A DNA stretch of 35,488 nt from Dehalococcoidia bacterium (GCA_020847765.1 JADLBJ010000033.1:1-35488); one strand, 5' to 3'. Shown: positions 6,842-16,466, numbered from the stretch's first letter. The notes: generated by a model not told the origin, from the sequence alone. Numbers and translations are program-made.

Positions 6842-7630
6842 CTATTCGACGAGCCAGCCGCCGTCCACCGGCAGGTAGACGCCGGTGATGAAATCGGCCA
6901 TGCCGGAGGCGAGAAAGAGGCAGGCCTTGCCGACCTCGATCGGCTGGCCCCAGCGCCCGAGGGGTATCCGGGCGATGCGCGACGCGACTGTGTCGGCGAG
7001 GGCGTCGCCCGTGGGGGGCGGCACCACACCCGTGAGCGGCGGCGCCGGCATGTCCATCACCCAGGTAGCGCCGGGGGCGACGGCGTTGACGTTGACGCCC
7101 TTCGGCCCGAGCTCTAACGCAAGCGAGCGCGTAATTTGCAGGACCGCGCCCTTCGAGCCGTCATACGTGACACCGACGCCGGGGGAGACGGACTGAGTCG
7201 AGGCGATGTTGATAATGCGCCCGCCGCGGCCGCCGGCGACCATTATTCGGGCAGCAGCACGGCAGCAGTAGAAGAGGCCCTCGACGTTGACGGCCCAGAG
7301 CTTCTGCCACATCTCATCCGTGATGGTCGCGATCGGGCCGCCGAAGCCCCGGTAAATGCCGGCGTTGTTCACGAGGACGTCGAGCGCGCCGAACTCGCTC
7401 GCCACCCGCGCCAGTGTGCGATCGACCGCCTCGCGGTCGGTGACGTCGAGGGGGATGTTCGGCGCGCCGAGGCGGCTGGCGGTGGCGCTCCCGACCTCCT
7501 CGTTGATGTCGCTGACGATCACTTTGGCGCCGGCCGCCGAGAGCGCCTCGGCGATGCCCGCGCCGATGCCGTGGCCGGAGCCCGTGACGAAAGCGACCTT
7601 GCCGGTCAGGTCGAGCCAGTCGAGTGCCAT
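6842..7630 (-). CDS. short-chain dehydrogenase/reductase (classical SDR)
   Basis: 262 residues from the ATG at 7630, which has a GGGAGG Shine-Dalgarno. The cofactor loop is TGSGHGIG (16-23), and D41 after the second strand (SDIN) favours NAD(H). NNAG is at 88-91, and the catalytic set is S144, Y156 and K160 (YDGSK). The C-terminal PVDGGWLV fits classical SDRs. An insertion of roughly 15-20 residues in the substrate loop (PAPPLTGVVPPPTGDALAD) is longer than in the SDR at 2892. The substrate is unknown; sugar, polyol and steroid dehydrogenases are all possible. It ends at a strong terminator and is divergent from metH across 121 bp. Confidence 0.92.
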   Translation of the reverse strand: MALDWLDLTGKVAFVTGSGHGIGAGIAEALSAAGAKVIVSDINEEVGSATASRLGAPNIPLDVTDREAVDRTLARVASEFGALDVLVNNAGIYRGFGGPIATITDEMWQKLWAVNVEGLFYCCRAAARIMVAGGRGGRIINIASTQSVSPGVGVTYDGSKGAVLQITRSLALELGPKGVNVNAVAPGATWVMDMPAPPLTGVVPPPTGDALADTVASRIARIPLGRWGQPIEVGKACLFLASGMADFITGVYLPVDGGWLVE

Positions 7631-7751
7631 GAACGCCTCCCGCGAAGAGCTGAACGAGCGACGCCAGTATGGGGGATGGCGCCGACGCGGGCCACCGACG
7701 CGCACGGGCTGCCCGGCGGCCGCCAGGAATGTACGCTAGGGAGACGCAAAT

Positions 7752-10700
7752 ATGTACGCACCCTTCGAGCTTCCCTTCCTCCGCCTTCTCCGTGAGCGGG
7801 TCCTCTACGCTGCCGGCCCGATCGGGTCGACGATCCTCGGCCTGCGCCCGGGGCCGAACTACGGCGGCTACGACGGCTGCAACGAGTACCTCGTCGTCTC
7901 CGACCCGGCCGTCCTGGCTGGCATCCAGCGGCGCTTCTACGCCGCGGGCTGCGACGCCGTGGACAGCGCGACGTTCGGCGCCAACGAGATCGTGTTCGCC
8001 GAATACGACCTCGTCCCGCGCGTCCGCGAGATCAACCGCCTGGCGGCGCAACAGCTGAACGCCGTCCGGGACGAGTTCAGCACACCCGGCTGGCCGCGCT
8101 ACAGCTTCGGCACGATGGGTCCGGGGACGCGCCTCCCCTCGCTCGGCCACGTCACCTGGGACGAGCTCGTCCACAGCTACCGGGAGCAGGCCCTCGGCCT
8201 GCTTGAGGGCGGTATCGACGTCCTCAAGGTCGAGACCTGCCAGGATCTGCTCCAGACCAAGGCCGCACTCGCCGCCATCGCCGACGTCTTCGCCGAAACG
8301 GGGCAACGCGTGCCGGTCATCGCCAGCGTGACGATAGAGACAACCGGGACGATGCTTCTCGGCTCCGACATCGCCTGCGCCCTCACGGTCATCGACCCGC
8401 TCGACGTGGTCGACGTCGTCGGGCTGAACTGCTCCACCGGGCCGGACATGATGGTCGAGCACGTGCGCTACCTGGCGACGCACAGCCGGCGGCCTGTCTT
8501 CGTCGGACCGAACGCCGGCCTCCCGGAGCTGGTCGACGGCCAGGCGTGTTACCCGCTCACGCCCGAGGCATTTGCCCGTTACCAGAAGATCTTCGTCGAG
8601 GAGATGGGCACCAGCATCGTCGCGGGCTGCTGCGGCACCACGCCGGCGATGTTCGAGGCCGCGATTGCCGCCATCGGCCGCCAGCGACCTTCCCCGACGC
8701 CCGGCCGGGAGCGGCCCTACGAGCCCGCCGTCGCCTCCCTCTACACGTCCGTCTCGCTCGAACAGGAAACCTCGTTCATGGTCGTCGGCGAGCGGATGAA
8801 CGCCACCGGCTCGCGCGCCTTTCGCGACCTCCTCCTCGCCGGCGACGTTGAAGGCATGGCTGCGCTCGCCACCGAGCAGGCGGCCGAGGGCGCGCACGTG
8901 CTCGACGTCATGGTCGATTATGTCGGTCGCGACGGCGTGGCCGACGCCGAGAAGCTCGTCTCGCGGCTGCGCACCCAGTCCACGCTGCCGCTCGTCTTCG
9001 ATTCGACGGAGGTGGCGGTGGTCGAGGCGGCGCTGAAGCTCTACGGCGGCAAACCGATCGTCAACTCGATCAACCTGGAAGACGGCGAGCGGAAGATCAC
9101 CACCTTGCTGCCCCTCATCCGGCGGCACGGCGCCGCCGCCGTCGCCCTGACGATCGACGAGGAGGGCCAGGCGCGCACGGCCGACTGGAAGGTCCGCGTC
9201 GCGCACCGCATCCATGACATGGCCGTCAACCGTTTCGGCCTGGAACCCGGGGACCTCCTCTTCGATTGCCTGACCTTTCCGCTCTCCGGCGGCCAGGAGG
9301 ACCTGCGGCGCGACGCAATCGAGACGCTGGAGGCCATCAAGCGGGTAAAGGCCGAGCTCCCGGGGGTGCACACGATCCTCGGCGTCTCGAACGTCTCCTT
9401 CGGCCTCGCACCGGCGGCGCGGCGGGTGCTCAACAGCGTGTTTCTCTACGAGGCGATCACCGCCGGGCTCGACGCGGCGATCGTCAACGCCCGCCAGATC
9501 CTGCCGCTCAACCGCATTCCGGAAGCGCAGCTGGCAACGGCGCGGGACCTCGTCTACGACCGTCGGCGCGAAGGGTACGACCCGCTGACCGCGTTCATCG
9601 CCCTCTTCGAAGGGGCCGAAACCCAGAGCGCCGCCAGCGCCACACGGGCCGCGCGCGCGGGCCTGCCCGTGACTGACCGCTTGCGTCAGCGGATCGTCGA
9701 CGGCGACCGGCGGGGCATCGAGGCGGACCTGGAGGAAGCGCTCGGCCTGATGGACGCGCTCAGCCTCATCAACGACCACCTGCTCGCCGGCATGCGCGTC
9801 GTCGGCGAGCTCTTCGGCGCCGGCAAGATGCAGCTCCCTTTCGTCCTGCAGAGCGCCGAGACGATGAAAGCGGCAGTGGGCTACCTGGAGCCGCACATGG
9901 AGAAGAGCGCCGGGCCGGGCAAGGGCCGTGTCGTCCTCGCCACCGTGCGCGGCGACGTGCACGACATCGGCAAGAACCTTGTCGAGATCATCCTCGCCAA
10001 CAACGGCTACACGACCTACAACCTCGGCATCAAGCAGCCGATCCAGAACGTCATCGACAAGGCCGAAGAGGTAGGCGCCGACGCCATCGGCCTGAGCGGC
10101 CTGCTCGTCAAGAGCACCGTCGTCATGCGCGAAGACCTGGAGGAGCTGAACGCCCGCGAGCTCTTCCACTACCCCGTGCTCCTCGGGGGGGCGGCGCTCA
10201 CGCGGCGTTACGTGGAGGATGACCTCCGCCGCCTCTACCGGGGCAGCGTCTTCTACTGCCAGGACGCCTTCGAAGGGCTCGCCACCCTGGAAACGGTCCT
10301 GGCCGCCGTTCGCGCCGGCGAGCCCATTCCCACCCTCACGCGGGGCGGGCAGGCTGCTGCCCCGGAGAGCGCCGCCCCGGCGAAGGGACCGACGGCGGCG
10401 CCTTCGCTATCGGAGTACGCGGTCTCAGACGTGCGGGCAGCGCCGGCTCCGCCCGTGCCCGTTCCCCCCTTCTGGGGCGCACGCGTGGTGAGGGGCCTGC
10501 CGCTGCGCGACGTCTTCCCGTACGTCAACGAGGTCGCCCTCTTCCGGGGGCAGTGGCAGTACCAGCGGGGGCAGCGTTCGGAGGGCGAGTACGCCGCCTT
10601 CATCGAGCGCGAGGTGCGGCCCGTGTTCCGGCGCTGGCAGGAGCGTGCCATTGCCGAGCAGCTGCTGGTGCCGGCGGTGGCGTACGGCTGGTTTCCCTGC

Positions 10701-11261
10701 CAGGCCGCGGGGAACGACCTCCTCGTCTGGCCGACGATGGCGGAGGGTCGGGCCGCGGGCGATCCCGTGCGCTTCCGCTTTCCCCGGCAGCCGACCGGCC
10801 GGCGGCTCTGCGTGGCGGACTTCTTCCGGCCGGTTGAAAGCGACGAATACGACGTCCTCGGCCTCTCCCTCGTGACGATGGGCCCGCGCGCGACGCCCTT
10901 CGCCCAGGAGCTGTTTGCGGCCAATGACTATCGCGAGTACCTCCACGTCCATGGCTTCGCGGTGGAGAGCACGGAGGCCCTGGCGGAGTACTGGCACCGG
11001 CGCATGCGCGAGGAGCTGGGGATCGCCGTGCACGACGCGTCGACGGTCCGTGAGCTTTTCGCCCAGGGGTACCAGGGCAGCCGCTACAGCTTCGGCTATC
11101 CCGCCTGCCCGGACCTCGAGGAGCAGGTGGGGATGGCGACGCTGCTCGAGCCCGGCCGCATCGGTGTCGAGCTCGGCGAGACGTTCCAGTGGCACCCGGA
11201 GCAGACGACGAGCGCGCTCATCGTGCACCACCCGGCGGCGAAGTACTTCGTGATCCGCTGA
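7752..11261 (+). CDS. metH: cobalamin-dependent methionine synthase, full length
   Basis: 1169 residues containing all four MetH modules. The homocysteine domain (about 1-310) has the zinc cysteines C227 (GLNC) and C293-C294 (AGCCGTTP). The methyltetrahydrofolate domain (about 340-610) begins MVVGERMNATGS. The B12 cap and Rossmann domain (about 640-860) carries DVHDIGKN, with H737 as the lower cobalt ligand. A Pro/Ala-rich linker (about 862-900) leads to the activation domain, with RYSFGYPACPD as the SAM-binding motif and HHPAAKYF near the end. Function by family: it transfers the methyl of 5-methyl-tetrahydrofolate to homocysteine, with reactivation by SAM and a reductant. AGGGAG precedes the ATG by eight bases. 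No SAM or B12 riboswitch is visible in the short leader. It converges on the acyl-CoA dehydrogenase eight bases away. Confidence 0.97.
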   Translation: MYAPFELPFLRLLRERVLYAAGPIGSTILGLRPGPNYGGYDGCNEYLVVSDPAVLAGIQRRFYAAGCDAVDSATFGANEIVFAEYDLVPRVREINRLAAQQLNAVRDEFSTPGWPRYSFGTMGPGTRLPSLGHVTWDELVHSYREQALGLLEGGIDVLKVETCQDLLQTKAALAAIADVFAETGQRVPVIASVTIETTGTMLLGSDIACALTVIDPLDVVDVVGLNCSTGPDMMVEHVRYLATHSRRPVFVGPNAGLPELVDGQACYPLTPEAFARYQKIFVEEMGTSIVAGCCGTTPAMFEAAIAAIGRQRPSPTPGRERPYEPAVASLYTSVSLEQETSFMVVGERMNATGSRAFRDLLLAGDVEGMAALATEQAAEGAHVLDVMVDYVGRDGVADAEKLVSRLRTQSTLPLVFDSTEVAVVEAALKLYGGKPIVNSINLEDGERKITTLLPLIRRHGAAAVALTIDEEGQARTADWKVRVAHRIHDMAVNRFGLEPGDLLFDCLTFPLSGGQEDLRRDAIETLEAIKRVKAELPGVHTILGVSNVSFGLAPAARRVLNSVFLYEAITAGLDAAIVNARQILPLNRIPEAQLATARDLVYDRRREGYDPLTAFIALFEGAETQSAASATRAARAGLPVTDRLRQRIVDGDRRGIEADLEEALGLMDALSLINDHLLAGMRVVGELFGAGKMQLPFVLQSAETMKAAVGYLEPHMEKSAGPGKGRVVLATVRGDVHDIGKNLVEIILANNGYTTYNLGIKQPIQNVIDKAEEVGADAIGLSGLLVKSTVVMREDLEELNARELFHYPVLLGGAALTRRYVEDDLRRLYRGSVFYCQDAFEGLATLETVLAAVRAGEPIPTLTRGGQAAAPESAAPAKGPTAAPSLSEYAVSDVRAAPAPPVPVPPFWGARVVRGLPLRDVFPYVNEVALFRGQWQYQRGQRSEGEYAAFIEREVRPVFRRWQERAIAEQLLVPAVAYGWFPCQAAGNDLLVWPTMAEGRAAGDPVRFRFPRQPTGRRLCVADFFRPVESDEYDVLGLSLVTMGPRATPFAQELFAANDYREYLHVHGFAVESTEALAEYWHRRMREELGIAVHDASTVRELFAQGYQGSRYSFGYPACPDLEEQVGMATLLEPGRIGVELGETFQWHPEQTTSALIVHHPAAKYFVIR

Positions 11262-11269
11262 GGGCGGCT

Positions 11270-12433
11270 CTAACCGTAGACGAGGTCGCGCTCGATCATC
11301 GCCCGGCTAATGACGACGCGCTGTACCTGGGAGGTGCCCTCGACGATCATGAGCTGGCGCGCGTCGCGGTAGTGCCGCTCCAGCGGGTGGTCTTTCATGT
11401 ACCCCTGGGCACCGAGGACCTGGAGCGCGTCGAAGGCGACCCGGTTTGCCATCTCCGTGGCGTACGCCTTGGCGATGGAGAGGTGGTGCGCGTGGGTGCG
11501 CGTGTATTTGCCCTGGTCGACGAGGAACGCGGCTTTGTAAACGAGGTTGCGGGCGGCTTCGATCTGGATCGCCATGTCGGCGAACATGAACTGGATAGCC
11601 TCGAAGTCGATGACCTTGCTGGCGAACGCCTTGCGCTCGCGCGCCCACTCCAGCGCGTAGGCAGCCGCGCCTTCGGCGAGCCCGACGCCGCGCGCCCCAA
11701 CCGTCGGCCGCAGGCTGTTGAGCGTCAGCATGGCGGTGTTGAAGCCCTTCTCCTCCTCGCCGCCCAGCAGGTTCTCTGCCGGCACCCGCGCGTCCTGGAA
11801 ACTGAAGTGGGCTGTGGGCACGCTGCGAACACCCATCTTGTCGTCGGTCCGATCGACATGGACGCCGGGGGCGTGCGCGTCGACGACGAAGGCGCTGATG
11901 CCGCGCGCCCCGGCCCCACCCGTCCGGGCGAACACCGTCAGGTAGTCCGCCACCGTTCCGCCGGAGATGTAGACCTTGTTGCCGTTGATGAGGTACTCGT
12001 CGCCGTCGCGCGTGGCGCGCGTCTCGAGGTTGGCGGCGTCGGAGCCGTGGTCCGGCTCGGTCAGGCAGAAAGCACCCTTCGTCTCGCCCGTGGCCGCGGC
12101 CGGGAGCCAGCGTTGCTGCTGCTCGGGCGTGCCCCCGAAGACGATCGGCCGGTTCGGGAGGCCAGAGAGGACGAGCATGAGCCCGGCCCCGCACTCGTAC
12201 TTCGCTACCTCCTCGATCGCCAGGCAGAGGGGGAGGATGCCGTTCCCCGTTCCTCCCATCGCCTCGGGGATCGCCATGCCCAGGAGGCCGGCGCTGCGAA
12301 AGGCGTCGAAGAAGTCGTGCGGGTACTCGGCGGTCTCGTCGACTTCCTTCGCGCGGGGGGCGATCACTTCGCGGGCGATACGGCGGGCCGTGTCGCGGAT
12401 GAGCCGGTGCTCGTCGCTGAGCTCGAAGTCCAT
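11270..12433 (-). CDS. acyl-CoA dehydrogenase
   Basis: 387 residues, the normal length for a short/medium-chain-type flavoprotein acyl-CoA dehydrogenase. The FAD and substrate motifs are present: FCLTEPDHGSDAANLETRA, the YISGG strand, GARGVGLAEGAAAYALEWARERKAF, the FAD-contacting ALQVLGAQGYMKDHPLERHYRD, and IVEGTSQVQR carrying the catalytic base E365. Function by family: it makes the alpha,beta double bond in an acyl-CoA, passing electrons to an electron-transfer flavoprotein. Chain length and branching preference cannot be told. No other beta-oxidation gene is adjacent. Confidence 0.95.
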   Translation of the reverse strand: MDFELSDEHRLIRDTARRIAREVIAPRAKEVDETAEYPHDFFDAFRSAGLLGMAIPEAMGGTGNGILPLCLAIEEVAKYECGAGLMLVLSGLPNRPIVFGGTPEQQQRWLPAAATGETKGAFCLTEPDHGSDAANLETRATRDGDEYLINGNKVYISGGTVADYLTVFARTGGAGARGISAFVVDAHAPGVHVDRTDDKMGVRSVPTAHFSFQDARVPAENLLGGEEEKGFNTAMLTLNSLRPTVGARGVGLAEGAAAYALEWARERKAFASKVIDFEAIQFMFADMAIQIEAARNLVYKAAFLVDQGKYTRTHAHHLSIAKAYATEMANRVAFDALQVLGAQGYMKDHPLERHYRDARQLMIVEGTSQVQRVVISRAMIERDLVYG

Positions 12434-12510
12434 GCTGATCCCCCCATGGCCAGCGTCTCGAGGACTACCGGGCCCGGCCAGTCTAGGGGCGCGGCGGGCA
12501 AGGCGCCCGC

Positions 12511-13251
12511 TCAGCCGGCGGCGGCAGTCAGCTCTTCTTGCTCGCCCGGCTGGTCGGCGCGGAGGGGTTCTCCGGTGGCGTCGAGACGAATCCGCCGCAC
12601 GCCGACGTAACCGACGCCGAGGGCAAGGGCGATTCCCGCCGTCCCGCCGCTCGCCAGGAAACGGTTGCCCAGACGGTACGTCGCCATGGCCGTCGAGAGA
12701 GCCGCCTGGCTGTGCGCGTTCGTCGCGGCGACGAGGCCGACAAGGGCGTCGGCAACGGCCTCCGTGCGGAGAGCGGCCGCGGCCAGGTCCCAGCCGGGGA
12801 GGTCGGTGAAGGCACCAGCGCCGGCCGTCCCGCGCCAGGCGACGATCTCAGACGCCAGACGTTCGGCAGCCTGCCGGCCACCGAGGCCGAGCGGGGCGGA
12901 CGCCAGCCCCTGCACCGCTTGCTGGAGACGACGGGCGCTCTCACGCGCCGATCGGGCGGCGGCGGCGTCGCCGTTCGCTCCGTCGCGGAGGTCCTCCTTG
13001 AGGTCGTCGAGGGCGGACTGAACGGCCGCCACGGCCTGGCTGGTCGCCGAGGCCTCGCGGGTGGCCCGGCCCACCTCGTGTTGCGTGCGCAGGCCGACGA
13101 CGCTGCCGCTAACCGCCACGAGGGCGAAGACGGCCATGCTCGCCGCCAGCCAGCGCCCCGGCGCGGCATGCCAGACGCGGAGTAGCAATCCGGCTCTCAC
13201 GGTGCGGCGCCCACGATACTGCCGCGGGCTGCTTCGGGCCAAGCCGTTCAT
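12511..13251 (-). CDS. two-helix membrane protein with extracytoplasmic helical domain
   Basis: I do not recognise a specific family. Starting from the ATG at 13251 (246 residues; an in-frame start 18 codons earlier also exists), there is a basic N-terminal tail, a membrane helix (about 34-54, WLAASMAVFALVAVSGSVVG), about 140 residues of Ala-rich, probably coiled helical sequence outside the membrane, and a second membrane helix (about 198-218). A short acidic cytoplasmic tail follows. The layout resembles the sensor half of chemoreceptors or histidine kinases (four-helix-bundle ligand domain), but no HAMP, kinase or signalling domain follows. It is the last gene of the leftward obg-hydrolase-tsaD run, 90 bp after tsaD. 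Confidence 0.65.
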   Translation of the reverse strand: MNGLARSSPRQYRGRRTVRAGLLLRVWHAAPGRWLAASMAVFALVAVSGSVVGLRTQHEVGRATREASATSQAVAAVQSALDDLKEDLRDGANGDAAAARSARESARRLQQAVQGLASAPLGLGGRQAAERLASEIVAWRGTAGAGAFTDLPGWDLAAAALRTEAVADALVGLVAATNAHSQAALSTAMATYRLGNRFLASGGTAGIALALGVGYVGVRRIRLDATGEPLRADQPGEQEELTAAAG

Positions 13252-13341
13252 CGTGCTGACGATCTTGCACCAAGGCGGGCACCGCGCGCTGCCGGGGGAA
13301 ACCACGAACGAGGCGTGGCGGAGCGCCCATCGCGGCGGGCC

Positions 13342-14328
13342 TCAGACTCGCTGCCAGTCGTTGGTGCTGAAGATGTCCTCGCCGAGGGGGCTCTGCTGGC
13401 CGAGGGCGAGGCGGTAGCCCGCGGCCGCCCCGATCATCGCCGCGTTGTCCGTGCAGTATGAAGGAGGAGGGATGCGCACTGGCACCGGACAGCGGCGCTG
13501 CAGCTCTTCGCGCAGGCGGCGGTTCGCGGCGACGCCGCCGGCGACGAGCACCTCGACGGCACCGAGCTCCCGCGCAAGACGGGACGTCTTCCCCGCGAGC
13601 ACGTCGACGATCGCCTCCTGGAATTCCCAGGCGACAGCGGCCGCCGGGTAGGCCCCACGTTGGACGGTATGCAGAACCGCCGTCTTCAGCCCGCTGAAGC
13701 TGAAGTCGAACGTGCCGTGCATCCAGGGCCGGGGGAGGGCGAGCGTAGAGGGCCCGCCTTCTCCCGCCAACCGGGCGACATGCGGCCCCCCCGGGAAGGG
13801 CAGGCCGAGCAGCCGGCCGACCTTGTCGAAGGCCTCGCCGGCGGCGTCGTCGCGTGTCCCGCCGATTCGCTCATACCGACCGTGGCCGCGCATGAGGACG
13901 AGGTCGCTGTGGCCGCCTGAGACGACGAGACAGAGCGCCGGGAAACGCGGTTCGGGCCCTTCGACGAGCCAGTTGGCATAGACGTGGCCCTCGAGGTGGT
14001 GGGTGCCCAGAAAGGGAAGGCCGCGGCCGTAGGCGATCGCCTTCGCCCCGTTGTAGCCCACGAGGAGGGAGCCGGCGAGCCCAGGACCGCGGGTGCCGGC
14101 CACGGCGTCGATCGCATCCAGGCTGCAGCCCGCCTGGGCGAGGGCTTGCCGTACGACGGGGGCGAAGTTCCTCAGGTGCTGGCGGCTGGCGACTTCCGGC
14201 ACGACGCCGCCATAGCGGGCGTGGAGCGCGACCTGGCTCGCTACGACGGAGGACTCCACGGTGCGGCCGTCGACCACTACCGCTGCCGCTGTCTCGTCGC
14301 AGGAGGATTCGATCGCGAGGACACGCAC
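13342..14328 (-). CDS. tsaD: tRNA N6-threonylcarbamoyladenosine transferase TsaD
   Basis: 328 residues. It begins with the ASKHA/Kae1 motif LAIESSCDETAAAVV, has the metal ligands H111 and H115 in HHLEGH, VSGGHSDLVL, the GEAFDKVGRLLGLPFPGGP segment, FSFSGLKTA, VAGGVAANRRLR and the C-terminal CTDNAAMIG aspartate. Function by family: with TsaB and TsaE it transfers threonylcarbamoyl from TC-AMP to A37 of ANN-decoding tRNAs. TsaB, TsaE and TsaC are not in the window. It follows the alpha/beta hydrolase by 39 bp and is probably co-transcribed with obg. Confidence 0.97.
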   Translation of the reverse strand: MRVLAIESSCDETAAAVVVDGRTVESSVVASQVALHARYGGVVPEVASRQHLRNFAPVVRQALAQAGCSLDAIDAVAGTRGPGLAGSLLVGYNGAKAIAYGRGLPFLGTHHLEGHVYANWLVEGPEPRFPALCLVVSGGHSDLVLMRGHGRYERIGGTRDDAAGEAFDKVGRLLGLPFPGGPHVARLAGEGGPSTLALPRPWMHGTFDFSFSGLKTAVLHTVQRGAYPAAAVAWEFQEAIVDVLAGKTSRLARELGAVEVLVAGGVAANRRLREELQRRCPVPVRIPPPSYCTDNAAMIGAAAGYRLALGQQSPLGEDIFSTNDWQRV

Positions 14329-14367
14329 AGGAACAGGGTACAGGCTCCCGGCGCCAAATGCGGTCGC

Positions 14368-15210
14368 TCAGCCGGCGAGGACGCGATCGCGCACCCAGCC
14401 GGCCGCCAACCGGGGGCGATCGAGGATGAGCTGGTGCGTGGCCCCCGGGGCGACTTCGAGCTCCCAGCCGTGGACTGCCGCGAGGGTTCTTACCCGTGCC
14501 AGCGGTGCAGTCCGGTCCCGCCCGCCGTGGAGGGCCACCACGGGTGGGCGCACGGACGCGAGATCCTCGACCACGCCGCGGAAGACGATCTCGTCCAGGC
14601 CGCCTGCGTGCGTTCCCCGGCAGTGCTCGAACGCCGCCAGGAGGTGCTCACGCTGAGCCCGTCCCACGAGGAGCGGGGCCAGTGAGCGCCACACCGGCCG
14701 TGTGTGCCGGAGGGCGACGCAGCCAAGGTGGGCTACGCCGTCGCGCTGGAGGACGGCGTGGAGGAGAGGGCCCCGCGTCCGCCCGAGCAGCTGCACCCCG
14801 TCGTGTCGGCTGTGATAGACGGGTAAGCCGATCAGGCCCACCCTCTGAAACTGGGCGGGGAGCAGCCGCGCCAGGGCGAGCGCTGCGATCGCACCCATGG
14901 AATGGCCGACGACGTGGGTCGCCCGCTCGCGGAGCGCCACGACCGCAAGGTGCTCTACCACCGCGTCGAGCGAGTATGGACCGCGGGGCCGCGGCGCGCG
15001 CCCGTAGCCGAGCAGGTCTGGGGCGACTGTCTCCGCGCCTGGGCCGAGCTCGCGGCGAACGCCGTCCCACGCCACGCGGCCGGAGAAGAAGCCGTGGAGA
15101 AAGAGGACGCGCGGCCGGCCTGCCAGCCGCCCTGTGGGAAGGGCGACGGACGAGCCGGGAAGGCTGAACGCGTGATGCAGCGTCATCTTTCGTCGCCCCG
15201 TGGTCGTCAT
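14368..15210 (-). CDS. alpha/beta-hydrolase fold protein
   Basis: 280 residues from the ATG at 15210, whose first bases overlap the obg stop codon (ATGA), so it is probably translationally coupled to obg. It has the oxyanion segment LFLHGFFSG, the nucleophile elbow GHSMGA with S104, the acid D232 in GGRDRTAP and H259 in GATHQLI, a complete Ser-Asp-His triad. Family knowledge: such proteins include esterases, haloperoxidase-like and C-C bond hydrolases; the substrate cannot be read here. The cap region (about 130-200) is short and rich in Arg and His. A second ATG eight codons in is a possible start. Confidence 0.9.
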   Translation of the reverse strand: MTTTGRRKMTLHHAFSLPGSSVALPTGRLAGRPRVLFLHGFFSGRVAWDGVRRELGPGAETVAPDLLGYGRAPRPRGPYSLDAVVEHLAVVALRERATHVVGHSMGAIAALALARLLPAQFQRVGLIGLPVYHSRHDGVQLLGRTRGPLLHAVLQRDGVAHLGCVALRHTRPVWRSLAPLLVGRAQREHLLAAFEHCRGTHAGGLDEIVFRGVVEDLASVRPPVVALHGGRDRTAPLARVRTLAAVHGWELEVAPGATHQLILDRPRLAAGWVRDRVLAG

Positions 15211-16466
15211 TCCTCCCAGACGAGCTCGCTTGCTCCGAACAGGACTGTGTCGCCCGGAGCGACTCCCTCGCGACGGAGCGCCTTCGCCACGCCCCATCGT
15301 TCGAGGCGGCGGATGACCTCGTCCCGCGAACCCTCCATCTCCGTGTCCATCATCTCGACGAAGGTGACGACACGCCAGCCCTCGACGCGGAAGCGGCCCG
15401 GCTCCTCGACGTGGACAGTGAAGCGCTCCTGTGAAGCCGGCCGCAGGACCGGCACCCCTTCAGGCGGACGGGCGTCGGCCTTCGCCCGCTCCTCGCGCAC
15501 GAGGGCCATCAGCTCCGCCGCCAACGCATCCGTTCCCTCCCCCGCGAGCGCGGAAACGGTGTGGACGGGTGCGTTCGTGTGGCGGGCAAGCTCTCTTGCC
15601 GCGTCGGCGGCAGAGCGCTCGTCCAGATCCGCCTTCGTCACGGCGACGACACGCGGGATGTCGGCGAGGCCGGGATCGTAGGCGCGCACCTCGCCTTCGA
15701 TCAGCTCGAAGCTGGTCAGCGGATCCGGCGCAGACCCATCGACCAGGTGCAGGAGCACACGACAGCGGCGAACGTGCTTCAGGAATTCGAAGCCGAGCCC
15801 GTAGCCTTCGCTCGCTCCTTCGACGAGGCCGGGCAGGTCGGCCAGCGTGAAGCGGTCGTATCCGACGTTGACCACACCGAGCATCGGCTCGAGCGTCGTG
15901 AACGGGTAGGCAGCGATCTTCGGCTTCGCGCGGGAGACAGCCGCGAGCAGCGTGGACTTCCCGGCGTTGGGCAGCCCGAGCAGGCCCACGTCGGCCAGCA
16001 GGCGAAGCTCCAGACGCAGGACAACCTCCTCGCCGCCGTGTCCCTTCTGGGAGAAGGACGGCGTCTTGTTGGTGCTCGTGGCGAAGCGCTTGTTACCCCA
16101 GCCGCCACGCCCGCCGTGGGCCGCAAGCACCTGGTCGCTCGGGTGAGCCAGATCGGCGAGCAGGTCGCCCGTCTCCTCTTCGACGAGCACGGTTCCGGCC
16201 GGAACGTCAAGGACGAGGTCTTCTCCGTGGGCGCCGGTGCGGAGGTTCGGGCCGCCGTTGCCGCCGTCGCCGGCCTTGAAGCGACGCTTCGCGCGGTACT
16301 GCTCGAGCGTGTAGACGTCGTCCACCGCACGCAGGTAGACGCGGCCACCGCGACCGCCGTCGCCGCCGTCGGGGCCGCCGTGCGGCACGAACTTCTCCCG
16401 GTGGTAGCTCACGAGGCCGTGGCCGCCGGCTCCCCCAAAAACGGTGATCGTTATCGCGTCTAGCAT
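15207..16466 (-). CDS. obgE: Obg/CgtA GTPase
   Basis: 419 residues with the full three-domain form. The glycine-rich Obg fold (about 1-158) contains GGAGGHG, HGGPDGGDGGRGG and HGGRGGWGN. The GTPase domain has G1 GLPNAGKST, G3 DLPGLVEGA and G4 TKAD. The C-terminal OCT domain ends RLERWGVAKALRREGVAPGDTVLFG. Function by family: it is an essential GTPase tied to late 50S ribosome assembly and stress response. In many bacteria rplU and rpmA lie just upstream; here there is a 297-bp hairpin-rich non-coding stretch and then a glycosyltransferase. The GGAGAGGAG ribosome site immediately precedes the ATG. Downstream it overlaps the hydrolase start. Confidence 0.97.
   Translation of the reverse strand: MLDAITITVFGGAGGHGLVSYHREKFVPHGGPDGGDGGRGGRVYLRAVDDVYTLEQYRAKRRFKAGDGGNGGPNLRTGAHGEDLVLDVPAGTVLVEEETGDLLADLAHPSDQVLAAHGGRGGWGNKRFATSTNKTPSFSQKGHGGEEVVLRLELRLLADVGLLGLPNAGKSTLLAAVSRAKPKIAAYPFTTLEPMLGVVNVGYDRFTLADLPGLVEGASEGYGLGFEFLKHVRRCRVLLHLVDGSAPDPLTSFELIEGEVRAYDPGLADIPRVVAVTKADLDERSAADAARELARHTNAPVHTVSALAGEGTDALAAELMALVREERAKADARPPEGVPVLRPASQERFTVHVEEPGRFRVEGWRVVTFVEMMDTEMEGSRDEVIRRLERWGVAKALRREGVAPGDTVLFGASELVWEE

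Noticed and set aside
7631-7751. Possible SAM or cobalamin riboswitch in front of metH.
   Set aside because: The 121-bp gap is too short and lacks the conserved B12 box or SAM core; only a Shine-Dalgarno is apparent.
7314-10169. A very long open frame antisense to metH.
   Set aside because: It is a shadow of the strongly biased third codon positions in metH; its product is low-complexity with no recognisable domain.
7752-11261. Considered a novel fusion of methyltransferase modules.
   Set aside because: All four modules in the normal order with normal motifs make it an ordinary full-length MetH.
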